Source of the DNA: JAMXLO01 sp963812475
GTDB lineage: Bacteria > Pseudomonadota > Alphaproteobacteria > Acetobacterales > Acetobacteraceae
Direction of reading: 5' to 3'
Assembly (NCBI GenBank): GCA_963812475.1
Contig: CAWEVI010000005.1
Coordinates: forward strand, 324,922-388,921
DNA length: 64,000 bases
Shown here in pieces: positions 18,054 to 26,255 of the stretch. Numbering within the stretch: the stretch's first letter is position 1; each line of letters opens with the position of its first letter. The notes beneath the pieces were generated by a model. The model was not told the origin of the DNA. It searched no databases and saw only the letters and a program-made list of their open reading frames with translations. The position numbers and the translations under genes are program-made.

Positions 18054-18461
18054 TCAGTCATGCTTGTGCCCGCCATACAAGGTTTCGGGTGAAACCAGTG
18101 GCGCCGCGATCTCCACCAGCCGGCCATCACGAGCCGCCCGGAAGAAGCAGTTGCGCCGGCCGGTGTGGCAGGCGACGCCCACCTGATCGACCAGCAGCAG
18201 CAGCGTGTCGCCATCGCAATCGACGCGCAGTTCCTTTAGATGCTGCGCCTGGCCGGAGGTCTCGCCCTTGCGCCAAAGAGCACCTCGGCTGCGGCTGAAA
18301 TAGCAGACACGATTGGTGGTCAGCGTCTCCGCCACCGCGTCGCGGTTCATCCAGGCGTGCATCAGCACTTCGCCGGTGTCGTGCTGTTGGGCGATGGCGG
18401 GGACCAGGCCGGCCGCATCGAACCTGATTGCATCCAGCACTTCGCTCACCGCGTCGCTCAT
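18054..18461 (-). CDS. hisI: phosphoribosyl-AMP cyclohydrolase
   Basis: 135 residues. It opens the purine ring of phosphoribosyl-AMP, the third step of histidine synthesis. Seen: MHAWMNRDAVAETL, YFSRSRGALWRKGETSG and the Zn/Mg ligand regions VDCDGD and CHTGRRNCFF. There is no fused HisE (pyrophosphohydrolase) domain, as usual in alphaproteobacteria. The ATG at 18461 overlaps the stop of the upstream VOC gene as ATGA, so translation is probably coupled. No other his gene is nearby. Confidence 0.93.
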   Translation of the reverse strand: MSDAVSEVLDAIRFDAAGLVPAIAQQHDTGEVLMHAWMNRDAVAETLTTNRVCYFSRSRGALWRKGETSGQAQHLKELRVDCDGDTLLLLVDQVGVACHTGRRNCFFRAARDGRLVEIAAPLVSPETLYGGHKHD

Positions 18462-18991
18462 GTCGGCCAACCCGTTCGCACCGGGTCTTTGCCGTCCCAC
18501 CCGATCGCGGCTACGCGCACCGCATCGAAGATCCGCTTGCGGGTCGGCGTGGCGTGCGACATCTCGATGATGGTGCCCGGGTGGCCTTCATTGCGGAAAT
18601 AGACGAAGCGCCCGCGCGGCGCGGCGCCTTCCTGGCCGACCACATGACCGTTGGCGAGCGCTCGGTCGTAGAGTTCGTCGTAGTTCTCGGGCCAACTCGA
18701 CCAGTGCTGCAGGCCTCCGTGCGGGTTGGCCGCGAGGAAGTCGCGATACATGCTGGGATGGTCGGAGCGCTGCTGGATCAGTTCGATCTGCATGTCGCCG
18801 GAATTGGCCAGACCGATCGAGACATGGATGTCGTCGTAGCGTTTCCCCGCATAGGTGAATGCGGTCAGCGGCAGGCGTTCGGCATAGAACCACGGGCCGA
18901 CGCCGCAGACCTCGACCCAGTGCTTCATCGCTGCTTCGACGTCCAGCACGACGTAACCCATCTGGCGCAGCGGTCCGAACAAACGGCTCAT
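18458..18991 (-). CDS. VOC family (glyoxalase/dioxygenase fold) protein
   Basis: 177 residues, with GGAGG 8 bases before the ATG at 18991. The N-terminus FGPLRQMGYVVLDVEAAMKHW is the typical first beta-alpha unit of a VOC domain, followed by GVGPWFYAE. A second half-site includes LQHWSSWPENYDELYDRAL, and EGHPGTIIEMSH carries the last metal-binding Glu. The family binds a divalent metal and handles small enols, lactoyl-glutathione or catechols. The substrate is unknown. It is the first gene of a two-gene unit with hisI. Confidence 0.8.
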   Translation of the reverse strand: MSRLFGPLRQMGYVVLDVEAAMKHWVEVCGVGPWFYAERLPLTAFTYAGKRYDDIHVSIGLANSGDMQIELIQQRSDHPSMYRDFLAANPHGGLQHWSSWPENYDELYDRALANGHVVGQEGAAPRGRFVYFRNEGHPGTIIEMSHATPTRKRIFDAVRVAAIGWDGKDPVRTGWPT

Positions 18992-19252
18992 GTCGTGTCC
19001 TCCGGCATGATACGGGGCGAGTGTCTTCGGTCGGGATGACCGCGTCCGGGAACGTACTCTAATTCCACGGATCGGACGACGGGGCACCGGTGCGGACGGA
19101 AACTCGTTGCAGCATTCACGCAGAGATCGGCGCAGGGCCGTGGAGATTTGCAATGGAGCGCCACACGCACCGGCGCCGCCGTTGCCGCATGGTTGCCGCG
19201 GACCGAAGCCTGCAAATACAATGCCTCCTCCACTGCTTCTGGACCCAGCCTC

Positions 19253-19981
19253 ATGTCCCAATCGGTCATCGCAGAGCTTGCACCCCACGGCGTCCTACGC
19301 GCCGGGATCAACATGAGCAACTTCCTGCTGGTTACCGGCAAGACCCCATCGGGTGATCCCGAGGGTGTCGCCCCGGACATGGCGCGCGCAATCGCCGACC
19401 GTCTGGGCGTGCCGGTCAAATATGTGCCGTATGCCAAGCCGGGCGAACTGGCCGATGCGGCGGGCAGCGATGCCTGGGACATCGGATTGATCGGCGCCGA
19501 ACCGGCGCGAGCCGAGAAGATCGCCTTCACCGCCGCCTATGTGGAGATCGAGGCCACCTATCTGGTGCCCGCCGGCTCGCCGCTGAAGACGATCGCGGAC
19601 GTGGATCGCCCCGGTGTGCGTATCGCGGTGTCGGCCAGGAGCGCCTACGACCTCTGGCTCGAACGCAACATCAAGCATGCGAAGCTGGTGCGTTCGGACG
19701 CGACCATCACCGCCACCGAGATATTCGTTCGCGACAAGCTCGATGCCCTGGCCGGGTTGCGCCCCGGTCTGCTGAACGACATCGAGAAGCTGCCCGGCGC
19801 GCGAATTCTCGACGGTCAGTTCTCGGCCGTGCAGCAGGCGGTCGGCACCGCACGGACCAAGCCCGCCAGCGCCGCTTTCCTGCACGACTTCGTGGAGGAG
19901 GCGAAATCTTCCGGACTGGTCGCAAGGTTGATCGAGAAGCACAAGGTGGTCGGCCGCCTATCGGTCGCGCCGCCTGGGTGA
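19253..19981 (+). CDS. periplasmic-binding-protein-like (SBP_bac_3) protein without a signal peptide
   Basis: 242 residues. The fold matches the amino-acid-type solute-binding proteins: LRAGINMSNFLL, GVAPDMARAIADRLGV, WDIGLIGAEPARAEKIAFT, and a hinge strand AYVEIEATYLVP. The frame is open upstream, but no hydrophobic export signal appears before or after the ATG at 19253, so a cytoplasmic location or an unannotated export route must be considered. No permease or ATPase gene is adjacent. It is divergent from the VOC-hisI pair across about 260 bp of intergenic DNA. Confidence 0.75.
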   Translation: MSQSVIAELAPHGVLRAGINMSNFLLVTGKTPSGDPEGVAPDMARAIADRLGVPVKYVPYAKPGELADAAGSDAWDIGLIGAEPARAEKIAFTAAYVEIEATYLVPAGSPLKTIADVDRPGVRIAVSARSAYDLWLERNIKHAKLVRSDATITATEIFVRDKLDALAGLRPGLLNDIEKLPGARILDGQFSAVQQAVGTARTKPASAAFLHDFVEEAKSSGLVARLIEKHKVVGRLSVAPPG

Positions 19982-20052
19982 TCATTCGCGGTCGGCGATC
20001 CGTGGCGCAAGACACTGGACCGGCGGCGGCACATTGACGCTCGGCCTGCAAC

Positions 20053-21036
20053 TCATCCGGACGGACGTCGCGTGACTCGATACCGATTGGACGCTCCCAG
20101 CAGCAGCGCTTCGGCCTCCCTGGCGACACGTTCCACGATCTCGGCCGCCGGCGGGATATCGCCGATCAGGTCCACCGCCTCGCCGACGATCAACGCCGCG
20201 GTGTCGAAGTCGCCGGCCGCACGCGCCGCGTCGTAGCGTACCGCCTCCTCGGCCTGCTGCTGCAGAAGTTCAACCTCGCGACCGCGCCAGCGCTCGGAAA
20301 AGCTGTTCTGCACCACGCGGCCGGAATACGGGGCGGGCCAGACATTGCGGCGCACAATGTCGAACAGGACACTGCGGACAGTCTTATCGCCGGTCGCCCC
20401 GACGATGCGGTCTTTCGCACCCGCCAGCGCCGCCGCCTCCTGCGAGGCATAGAACCGTGTGCCCATCAGCACGCCGTCGGCCCCCAACATCAGGGCCGCG
20501 GCGAGCCCGCGGCCATCCGCAATTCCGCCCGCCGCGGCAACCGGAACATCGCCGGCGAGATCAACAACTGCTGGAACCAGCGGGAACGTGCCACGTGAAA
20601 TGCCGTGACCTCCCGCCTCGGCGCCTTGCGCGATCAGTACGTCCGCCCCGTGCACCATGGCCTGCTTCGCCTGGTCGAGCGTCTGGACCTGACACAGCAG
20701 CAACGCCCCAGCGGCCTTGATCCGGTCGGCGTGCGGCTGGATATCGCCGAACGATAGCATGATCGCGGGAAACCGGCGCTCCAGCACCATATCGAGCAGC
20801 CGTGGGCGGCGCGCCATGCTCCAGGTGATGAAGCCGACGCCAACTCGCGCGTCGCCCGCGGCGTCCATCTCCCGCACCAGCCACGCCTCGTCGCCATAGC
20901 CACCGCCAATGATTCCGAAGCCGCCCGCCAGGCTGACCGAAGCCGCCAGGCGTCCGTCCGCCACAACGTCCATCGGCGCCAGCATGATCGGATGGCGCAC
21001 GCCCAGTCGCTCGGTCAGGCGGGTCGTGATCGGCAT
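20053..21036 (-). CDS. nitronate monooxygenase (2-nitropropane dioxygenase family)
   Basis: 327 residues. This FMN-dependent TIM-barrel family oxidises alkyl nitronates. Seen: RLGVRHPIMLAPM at the N-terminus, GGFGIIGGG, AQGAEAGGHGISRG with the conserved His, the flavin-phosphate region AAGGIADGRGLAAAL and GADGVLMGTRF. The ATG at 21036 has AAGGAT upstream; the frame continues about 11 codons further but without a better start. It starts 78 bp from the divergent transglycosylase gene. Some members act instead as enoyl reductases, so the physiological substrate is not certain. Confidence 0.87.
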   Translation of the reverse strand: MPITTRLTERLGVRHPIMLAPMDVVADGRLAASVSLAGGFGIIGGGYGDEAWLVREMDAAGDARVGVGFITWSMARRPRLLDMVLERRFPAIMLSFGDIQPHADRIKAAGALLLCQVQTLDQAKQAMVHGADVLIAQGAEAGGHGISRGTFPLVPAVVDLAGDVPVAAAGGIADGRGLAAALMLGADGVLMGTRFYASQEAAALAGAKDRIVGATGDKTVRSVLFDIVRRNVWPAPYSGRVVQNSFSERWRGREVELLQQQAEEAVRYDAARAAGDFDTAALIVGEAVDLIGDIPPAAEIVERVAREAEALLLGASNRYRVTRRPSG

Positions 21037-21114
21037 CGATCCTATCCTTTCGTTGATATGGTGTCCCAACGCGTATGTTGCCCCGACGCGCGCGCGCGTG
21101 GCAGACAGCGTCGC

Positions 21115-22083
21115 ATGCTGAACCGACGTTCGCTATTGGCAGCCTCGCTACCCGCGACCTTCGCCATGTCCGCGCGCGCCGCGACGGACAGCTTCCAGGG
21201 CTTCCTCGTCGGATTGCGCGCCGAAGCCAGGCGGTCGGGGATCGCAGCCGCAACCTTGGATCGCGCCTTTGCCGGCGTTCAGCCCAATCCGAAGGTGCTG
21301 GAACGGGACCGCCACCAGCCCGAATTCACCATGACCTGGGCGCAATACCGCACCCTGCTGATCACCGACCAGCGCATTGCCAACGGTCGCGCCGCCTGGC
21401 AGCAGAACCGCTTGCTGTTTGGCCGCGTGCAGGACCGGTTCGGGGTCGAGCCCGGCGTCATTGTGGGCATTTGGGGCCTTGAATCCAGTTTCGGCACGGG
21501 GATGGGCGATTTCCACGTGGTCGAGGCGCTGGCGACGTTGGCCTGGGAAGGGCGGCGGGCCGGCTTCTTCCGTGGCGAGCTGATCGCCGCGCTGCACATT
21601 CTAGACAACGGCGACGTGACCCCGGCGCGCATGACCGGGTCGTATGCCGGGGCGATGGGACAACCGCAGTTCATGCCGTCGTCCTACCTGCGGTATGCGG
21701 TTGATTTCGAGGGTCACGGCCGTCGCGACATCTGGAGCAGCAAGCCCGACGTACTCGGGTCGATCGCGAACTACCTCGCGCGCTCCGGCTGGCGCAGCGG
21801 CGAACCTTGGGGCCAGCCGGTAGCGTTGCCGAGCAACTTCAACACGTCCTCAACTGGACGCGATGACCGGCGGTCCGTCGGCGAATGGACCCGCCTGGGC
21901 GTGCGCTCGGCGGATGGTCGTCCGCTGGCGCGGGCCGATGCGCCGGCGGCGGTCATTCTGCCGGACGGCGCGGGCGGCGAGGCATTCCTGGTCTATGCCA
22001 ACTTCGCCGCCATCCGGCGCTACAACCCGTCGGACTACTACGCGCTGGTGGTCGGTCTGCTGGGCGACATGATCGTGGCGTGA
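21115..22083 (+). CDS. lytic murein transglycosylase, MltB family
   Basis: 322 residues. It cleaves peptidoglycan glycan strands to give 1,6-anhydro ends in the periplasm. An RR-containing signal peptide (NRRSLLAASLPATFAMSARA) precedes the mature domain. The catalytic Glu123 is in IWGLESSFGTGMG, and the family features GSYAGAMGQPQFMPSSY and DVLGSIANYLA follow. There is no lipobox, so it is a soluble MltB type, and no C-terminal peptidoglycan-binding domain. Confidence 0.9.
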   Translation: MLNRRSLLAASLPATFAMSARAATDSFQGFLVGLRAEARRSGIAAATLDRAFAGVQPNPKVLERDRHQPEFTMTWAQYRTLLITDQRIANGRAAWQQNRLLFGRVQDRFGVEPGVIVGIWGLESSFGTGMGDFHVVEALATLAWEGRRAGFFRGELIAALHILDNGDVTPARMTGSYAGAMGQPQFMPSSYLRYAVDFEGHGRRDIWSSKPDVLGSIANYLARSGWRSGEPWGQPVALPSNFNTSSTGRDDRRSVGEWTRLGVRSADGRPLARADAPAAVILPDGAGGEAFLVYANFAAIRRYNPSDYYALVVGLLGDMIVA

Positions 22084-22316
22084 GAGCCCCGGGCGCAGTC
22101 GGCCGGAATCGCGTCGCCGGTGCAGCCGACCAGTACTTCGTGCCAACGTTCAATCGTGACGGGAGACCGATGAACGCGAGCGTCGCTGAAGCCGAGCGCC
22201 AGCGCAATCGACACCGCGAATAATACCACCGCTAGCAGCAGCCCCACCTGTCCACGCTCGGACAGGAACTCCCTGTGGCCGGACCCAAAGCTCGCGGATG
22301 GATAGACAGCACTCAT
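22038..22316 (-). CDS. possible small single-pass membrane protein
   Basis: 92 residues from an ATG at 22316 with AAGGA upstream. One hydrophobic segment, VGLLLAVVLFAVSIALALGF (about residues 24-43), is flanked by charged residues. The remainder has no recognised domain. The last 46 bp overlap the 3' end of the transglycosylase gene on the opposite strand. It would be the only gene in the 350-bp gap between that gene and NAD kinase. Existence is uncertain. Confidence 0.4.
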   Translation of the reverse strand: MSAVYPSASFGSGHREFLSERGQVGLLLAVVLFAVSIALALGFSDARVHRSPVTIERWHEVLVGCTGDAIPADCARGSHATIMSPSRPTTSA

Positions 22317-22434
22317 TCCGGAAATCCTTTGGCCTCGCCGAATGGAGCGGGAAACCTGCAACATACGCAGAGCAGTTGCTTTGATCTGAATCAATTAGAC
22401 AGCAGATCTGACCTATCGCACCGCGCCAGGAAGC

Positions 22435-23247
22435 CTACACCGTGAACTGCTCCGCGATGATCCGCTCGGACAGTCCGCGATCCGGGTCGAACAGCACGGT
22501 GATGCTGACCGAGCGGTCCTCGCAGACTTCCACGGAGATGACGTCGCGCACCTCGGTGAAGTCGGCGACCGCGGCGGTGGGACGCTTGTCCGGCTCTAGA
22601 ACCTCGAACAGAACCTCGGCGGAACTCGGCAGCAAGGCGCCACGCCATCGCCGCGGACGAAACGCTGAAATGGGCGTCAGCGGGAAAAGGTTCGCCGACA
22701 GCGGCACGATCGGGCCGTGCGCCGACAGATTATAGGCGGTCGAACCGGCCGGCGTGCTGATCAGGATGCCGTCGCACATAAGTTCGGCAAGCCGCACGCG
22801 CCCGTCCACCGTGACGCGAATCTTCGAGGTCTGGCGAAGCTGGCGCAGCAAGGACACCTCGTTGAACGCCAGAGCCTTCTCCACCGCACCCGTTGCCGTA
22901 ACAGCCTGCATGCGCAGCGGATGAAGCATCGTCTCCTGCGCGCGCGCCAGCCGGCCGGCCAGATCGTCCTCGCTGAACGTATTCATCAGGAAGCCGACCG
23001 AGCCACAGTTCATGCCATAAACCGGAAGGTCACGCGCCAGCACGCGGTGCAGCGTTTCCAGCATAAAGCCGTCACCACCTAGCGCCACCACCACAGTCGC
23101 GTGGTCCAGCGAACAGTCGCCATAGCGCATCAGCAGGCGTGCACGGGCTTCCGTCGCGAGGACAGTGGGAGACGCAACGAACGCGATCCGGCCGGGCGCG
23201 AAGCTCTGTTGCCGGATGGCCGGAATGCCGGTTTCGGGGACGTTCAA
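22435..23247 (-). CDS. nadK: NAD kinase
   Basis: 270 residues. It phosphorylates NAD to NADP. The GGDG motif is in VVVALGGDGFMLETLH, followed by GMNCGSVGFLMN and the nucleotide-binding DGILISTPAGSTAYNLSAHG. The TTG at 23247 overlaps the TGA of the upstream amidase gene (TTGA), so translational coupling is likely. The conserved core starts 18 residues later at APGRIAFVAS. Confidence 0.92.
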   Translation of the reverse strand: MNVPETGIPAIRQQSFAPGRIAFVASPTVLATEARARLLMRYGDCSLDHATVVVALGGDGFMLETLHRVLARDLPVYGMNCGSVGFLMNTFSEDDLAGRLARAQETMLHPLRMQAVTATGAVEKALAFNEVSLLRQLRQTSKIRVTVDGRVRLAELMCDGILISTPAGSTAYNLSAHGPIVPLSANLFPLTPISAFRPRRWRGALLPSSAEVLFEVLEPDKRPTAAVADFTEVRDVISVEVCEDRSVSITVLFDPDRGLSERIIAEQFTV

Positions 23248-24080
23248 ACGCGCTTCCGATGTTCCAGCACGGGCATATCGCGGCGCACGCGCGCCGTGAC
23301 CTTGTGGTCGATCCGTGCGGTCGCCCAGCCGGTGCCGTCCGAGACCTTTGCCACCACGTGACCCCACGGGTCGCAGACCATCGTATGGCCATAGGTGAAG
23401 CGCGGTTCGCCCTTGCCTTCCAGATGCTTGCCCCAGGTGGCGGGAGCCGCGAACCAACACTGCGTCTCGATTGCGCGCGAGCGTATCATGACCTCCCAGT
23501 GATCCTTGCCTGTTGCCAGCGTGAACGCGGACGGCAGGAAGATCACCTCGGCGCCCTGCTCGCGCAGCTTCCAGAACAGATCGGGGAAGCGCAGGTCGTA
23601 GCAGATGGCACAGCCGACCTTCATCCCGTCCGCCTCATAGGTGACCACTTCGTCGCCAGCGCCGTAGGTATTGCTTTCCCGATAGCCGGTGCCGTCGGGG
23701 GCGACGATGTCGAACAGGTGCATCTTGCGATAACGGGCAAGCTCCTGGCCGTCCGGGTCGAACACCACAGTGGTGTTGAACAGTTTTTCCGAGCCCTTCT
23801 CGATGATCGAACCGCCGTGCACATGCACTTTGGCGGCGCGCGCCGTTTCGCGCAGAAACTCGTAGGCCGGGCCGCCTGGTTCGTTGGAGCCCTTGGCCGG
23901 CAGCACCTCGGCGTTTGCGTTGCGGACGGTGCGGTCGCCGCCGAGGCTGTCCCAGACTTCCGGCAGGCTGACGATGTTGGGCCTGTCGGCTTCCACCGCC
24001 TCCTCGATCAGCCGCCGCGCCTGGGCGATGTTCTCGGATTTGTCGCTGCCCGGGTTCATCTGGACGACGCTGACGCGCAT
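23244..24080 (-). CDS. carbon-nitrogen hydrolase (Nit/omega-amidase-like)
   Basis: 278 residues, nitrilase superfamily branch with Nit1/Nit2. The catalytic triad is intact: Glu41 (SLPEVWDSLG), Lys119 (RYRKMHLFD) and Cys160 (CAICYDLRFPDLF). Related enzymes hydrolyse deaminated glutathione or alpha-ketoglutaramate. The ATG at 24080 begins MRVSVVQMNPG, the standard N-terminus; a GTG nine codons upstream is less likely. It is coupled to nadK downstream. Confidence 0.87.
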   Translation of the reverse strand: MRVSVVQMNPGSDKSENIAQARRLIEEAVEADRPNIVSLPEVWDSLGGDRTVRNANAEVLPAKGSNEPGGPAYEFLRETARAAKVHVHGGSIIEKGSEKLFNTTVVFDPDGQELARYRKMHLFDIVAPDGTGYRESNTYGAGDEVVTYEADGMKVGCAICYDLRFPDLFWKLREQGAEVIFLPSAFTLATGKDHWEVMIRSRAIETQCWFAAPATWGKHLEGKGEPRFTYGHTMVCDPWGHVVAKVSDGTGWATARIDHKVTARVRRDMPVLEHRKRV

Positions 24081-24148
24081 GGCGTGGCTCCGGTCTTTGG
24101 TGGTCACAGGTCAGCAAACCCGAACCGTGTGCACGGCGCAACCGAGCG

Positions 24149-24574
24149 CTACTTGGGCCAATCCAGCCGGGGCTCGGCGCGGCCGCCGCCCGGCCTCGGC
24201 CCTCGATCCGGCTCGCGGCGACCGGAACGGAGATTGGCCTCGCGCGGCTGCTCGTCGTCCAGTTCGTGCGAGGCCGGCGGGATCGGCGGCCGGGTGATCA
24301 TCGGCGGCGGGCGGCGTTGCTGATCCGTGGGTTCCGGCGCGTAGATCTCGTCATAGTCGGTCGTCCGCCCCATCTCCGGAAGCCGCAGCGCCAGATGCCG
24401 TATCTCGCCCTGGATTTCGTCCAGCCGCGCCTCGATCACCTCGAGGCGACTTTTCACGCCGATCACGCTGAACGGCATGAACAGGAATGCCAGTGCGTAC
24501 AGCAGCGCCGGCACTAGAAGCACGATCGGCACCCACCAGGGCAGCCAATCGGGCAGGGTGAAGGGCAGCGTCAT
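24149..24574 (-). CDS. hypothetical membrane-anchored protein with short coiled coil
   Basis: 141 residues. The N-terminal hydrophobic stretch WVPIVLLVPALLYALAFLF (about 14-32) is probably one membrane span or hairpin. A short amphipathic helix follows (SRLEVIEARLDEIQGEIRHL), then a Pro/Arg-rich, probably disordered tail. No domain is recognised. It lies 68 bp upstream of the amidase-nadK pair on the same strand and may be cotranscribed. Confidence 0.65.
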   Translation of the reverse strand: MTLPFTLPDWLPWWVPIVLLVPALLYALAFLFMPFSVIGVKSRLEVIEARLDEIQGEIRHLALRLPEMGRTTDYDEIYAPEPTDQQRRPPPMITRPPIPPASHELDDEQPREANLRSGRREPDRGPRPGGGRAEPRLDWPK

Positions 24575-24763
24575 CAGTCCACATTAGCACTCCGCCCGGT
24601 AGACGATCCATGGCTGAGAAAATGAGGAAGGGTCCACACGGAGTCCACCGAACTGCCCTTGCTGTCCTTGCTCGCGTCGGATTCGCCGTCGCGACCGGAT
24701 GGGTGGATTTCCGCCGCCCGCCGTGGCAAGCCTGTGCATACGTCCGCTTAGGTGCCCTCCCCG

Positions 24764-25879
24764 ATGCTGCTCCTGACACCCGGCCCCGTCACCACCCGAC
24801 CCGAGGTGCGCGAGGCGCTCCGCTACGACTTCGCCCCCTGGGACAATGACTTCCGTCCGCTCTACGCCGGTGTCCGCGAACGGGTACTGCGGATCGCCTG
24901 CGGCGTTGCCGGCGAGCACGTGACGCTGCCGCTGCAAGGCTGCGGGCATTTCATCACCGAGGCGGCGATCCGCACGTTCGTGCCGCTGGGCCACAAGCTG
25001 CTGATCCCCGGCACCGGATCCTATGCCGATCGCATGACCCGCCTGGCGCGCGAGGCCGGCCGCCTTCCGGTCGTACTGCCGGTGTCGCCGGTCGCGCCGA
25101 CGGATCCGGACGACGTTGCCGCCGCACTGCTTGCCGAACCCGATATCAGCCATGTCGGCATCGTCCACAGCGAAACGGGCAGCGGCATCGTGCACGACGT
25201 GGCGGCGATCGGCTCAGTGGCACGCGGACTGGGGCGGCGGCTGATCGTCGACGCGGTGTCGGCATTCGGTGCGCTGCCGCTCGACCTTTCGGCGCAGCCC
25301 GAGATCGACGCGGCGGTGTTCACGTCGAACAAGTGCCTCGAAGGCGTGCCGGGCATGGCGTTCGCCGTGGCCCGAATCGACCGCGTGGAGGCCTGCACGG
25401 GCAACGCCGGAAGCTGGTCGCTCGACCTGTCCAGCATCTGCCAGCATGCACTGCGCAGCGGCTGGGGCAGCTTCCGGTTCACGCCGCCGGCGCAGGTACT
25501 GAACGCATTCAACGTCGCGCTGGACTTTTTCGACGCCGAGGGTGGGCAGCCCGCTCGGCTGGCGCGCTATACCGCCAACATGCAAACCCTATATGACGGC
25601 GTGCGCGGCCTCGGGCTGACGCCCTGTCTTGGCCCCGACGTTCAGGGTCCGGTCATCGTCAATGTCCACGCGCCGGCCGATCCGGCCTGGAATCTGCAAC
25701 GCTTCGTCGATGCGCTGAAGGCGCGCGGCGTGCTGATCAGCAATTTCTACAACACCGACCAGCCAAGCTTTCGTGTGGGATGCATCGGCGCGATCACGCC
25801 GTCGGATATGGCCGGGGCCGTGGTTGCGATGGGCGAGGCATTGGGAGAGCTTGCCATCGCACAACGCAAGGCGGCCTGA
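24764..25879 (+). CDS. 2-aminoethylphosphonate-pyruvate aminotransferase-like (PhnW family)
   Basis: 371 residues from the ATG at 24764 (a GTG four codons upstream is also possible). The N-terminus LLLTPGPVTTRPEV is typical of the AEP and serine/alanine-glyoxylate group of class V aminotransferases. Asp163 (VDAVSAFG) and PLP-lysine Lys190 (FTSNKCLEGVPG) match PhnW closely. PhnW makes phosphonoacetaldehyde from 2-AEP, but no phnX, phnA or phnY partner is nearby. Followed by an EthD-like gene and formate-THF ligase, its true substrate may differ. Confidence 0.8.
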   Translation: MLLLTPGPVTTRPEVREALRYDFAPWDNDFRPLYAGVRERVLRIACGVAGEHVTLPLQGCGHFITEAAIRTFVPLGHKLLIPGTGSYADRMTRLAREAGRLPVVLPVSPVAPTDPDDVAAALLAEPDISHVGIVHSETGSGIVHDVAAIGSVARGLGRRLIVDAVSAFGALPLDLSAQPEIDAAVFTSNKCLEGVPGMAFAVARIDRVEACTGNAGSWSLDLSSICQHALRSGWGSFRFTPPAQVLNAFNVALDFFDAEGGQPARLARYTANMQTLYDGVRGLGLTPCLGPDVQGPVIVNVHAPADPAWNLQRFVDALKARGVLISNFYNTDQPSFRVGCIGAITPSDMAGAVVAMGEALGELAIAQRKAA

Positions 25880-25912
25880 TGGCCGCATAACGCAACGGAG
25901 GAGACAAGACAG

Positions 25913-26239
25913 ATGCCGGAAGGCACGCCCGCGCCGTACATCTACCTGGTTCAAATGGACATCCCCGCCGAGCATGAGGCGGCATTCAATCGCATCTACG
26001 ATACCGAGCATGTGCCGGAGATCCTGAAGGTGCCCGGGGTCCGGGCGTGCGCACGTTACGCGGTGGAGACGACGAACCGCGACGGCATGCCACGCTATCT
26101 CGCGATCTATGAGCTGGATTCGGCTGACGTGATGAAAAGCCCGGCGTGGCTGGCAGCGTCCGAGAAGGGGGACTGGGCGCCGAAGGTCCGCCCCCATACG
26201 ACCAACCGTTCGCATACCGTGATGCGCAGGCTCAGCTAG
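25913..26239 (+). CDS. small EthD/dimeric alpha-beta barrel-like protein
   Basis: 108 residues with GGAGGAG upstream of the ATG. The sequence starts YIYLVQMDIPAEHEAAFNRI, then TEHVPEILKVPGVRACARY, which is the strand-helix-strand pattern and conserved His of EthD/DUF4286-like proteins that form dimeric ferredoxin-like barrels. The reaction is unknown. It sits between the phnW-like gene (33 bp) and fhs (16 bp), so it is very probably in one operon with them. Confidence 0.7.
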   Translation: MPEGTPAPYIYLVQMDIPAEHEAAFNRIYDTEHVPEILKVPGVRACARYAVETTNRDGMPRYLAIYELDSADVMKSPAWLAASEKGDWAPKVRPHTTNRSHTVMRRLS

Positions 26240-26255
26240 GCCGAAGGACAGAGAC

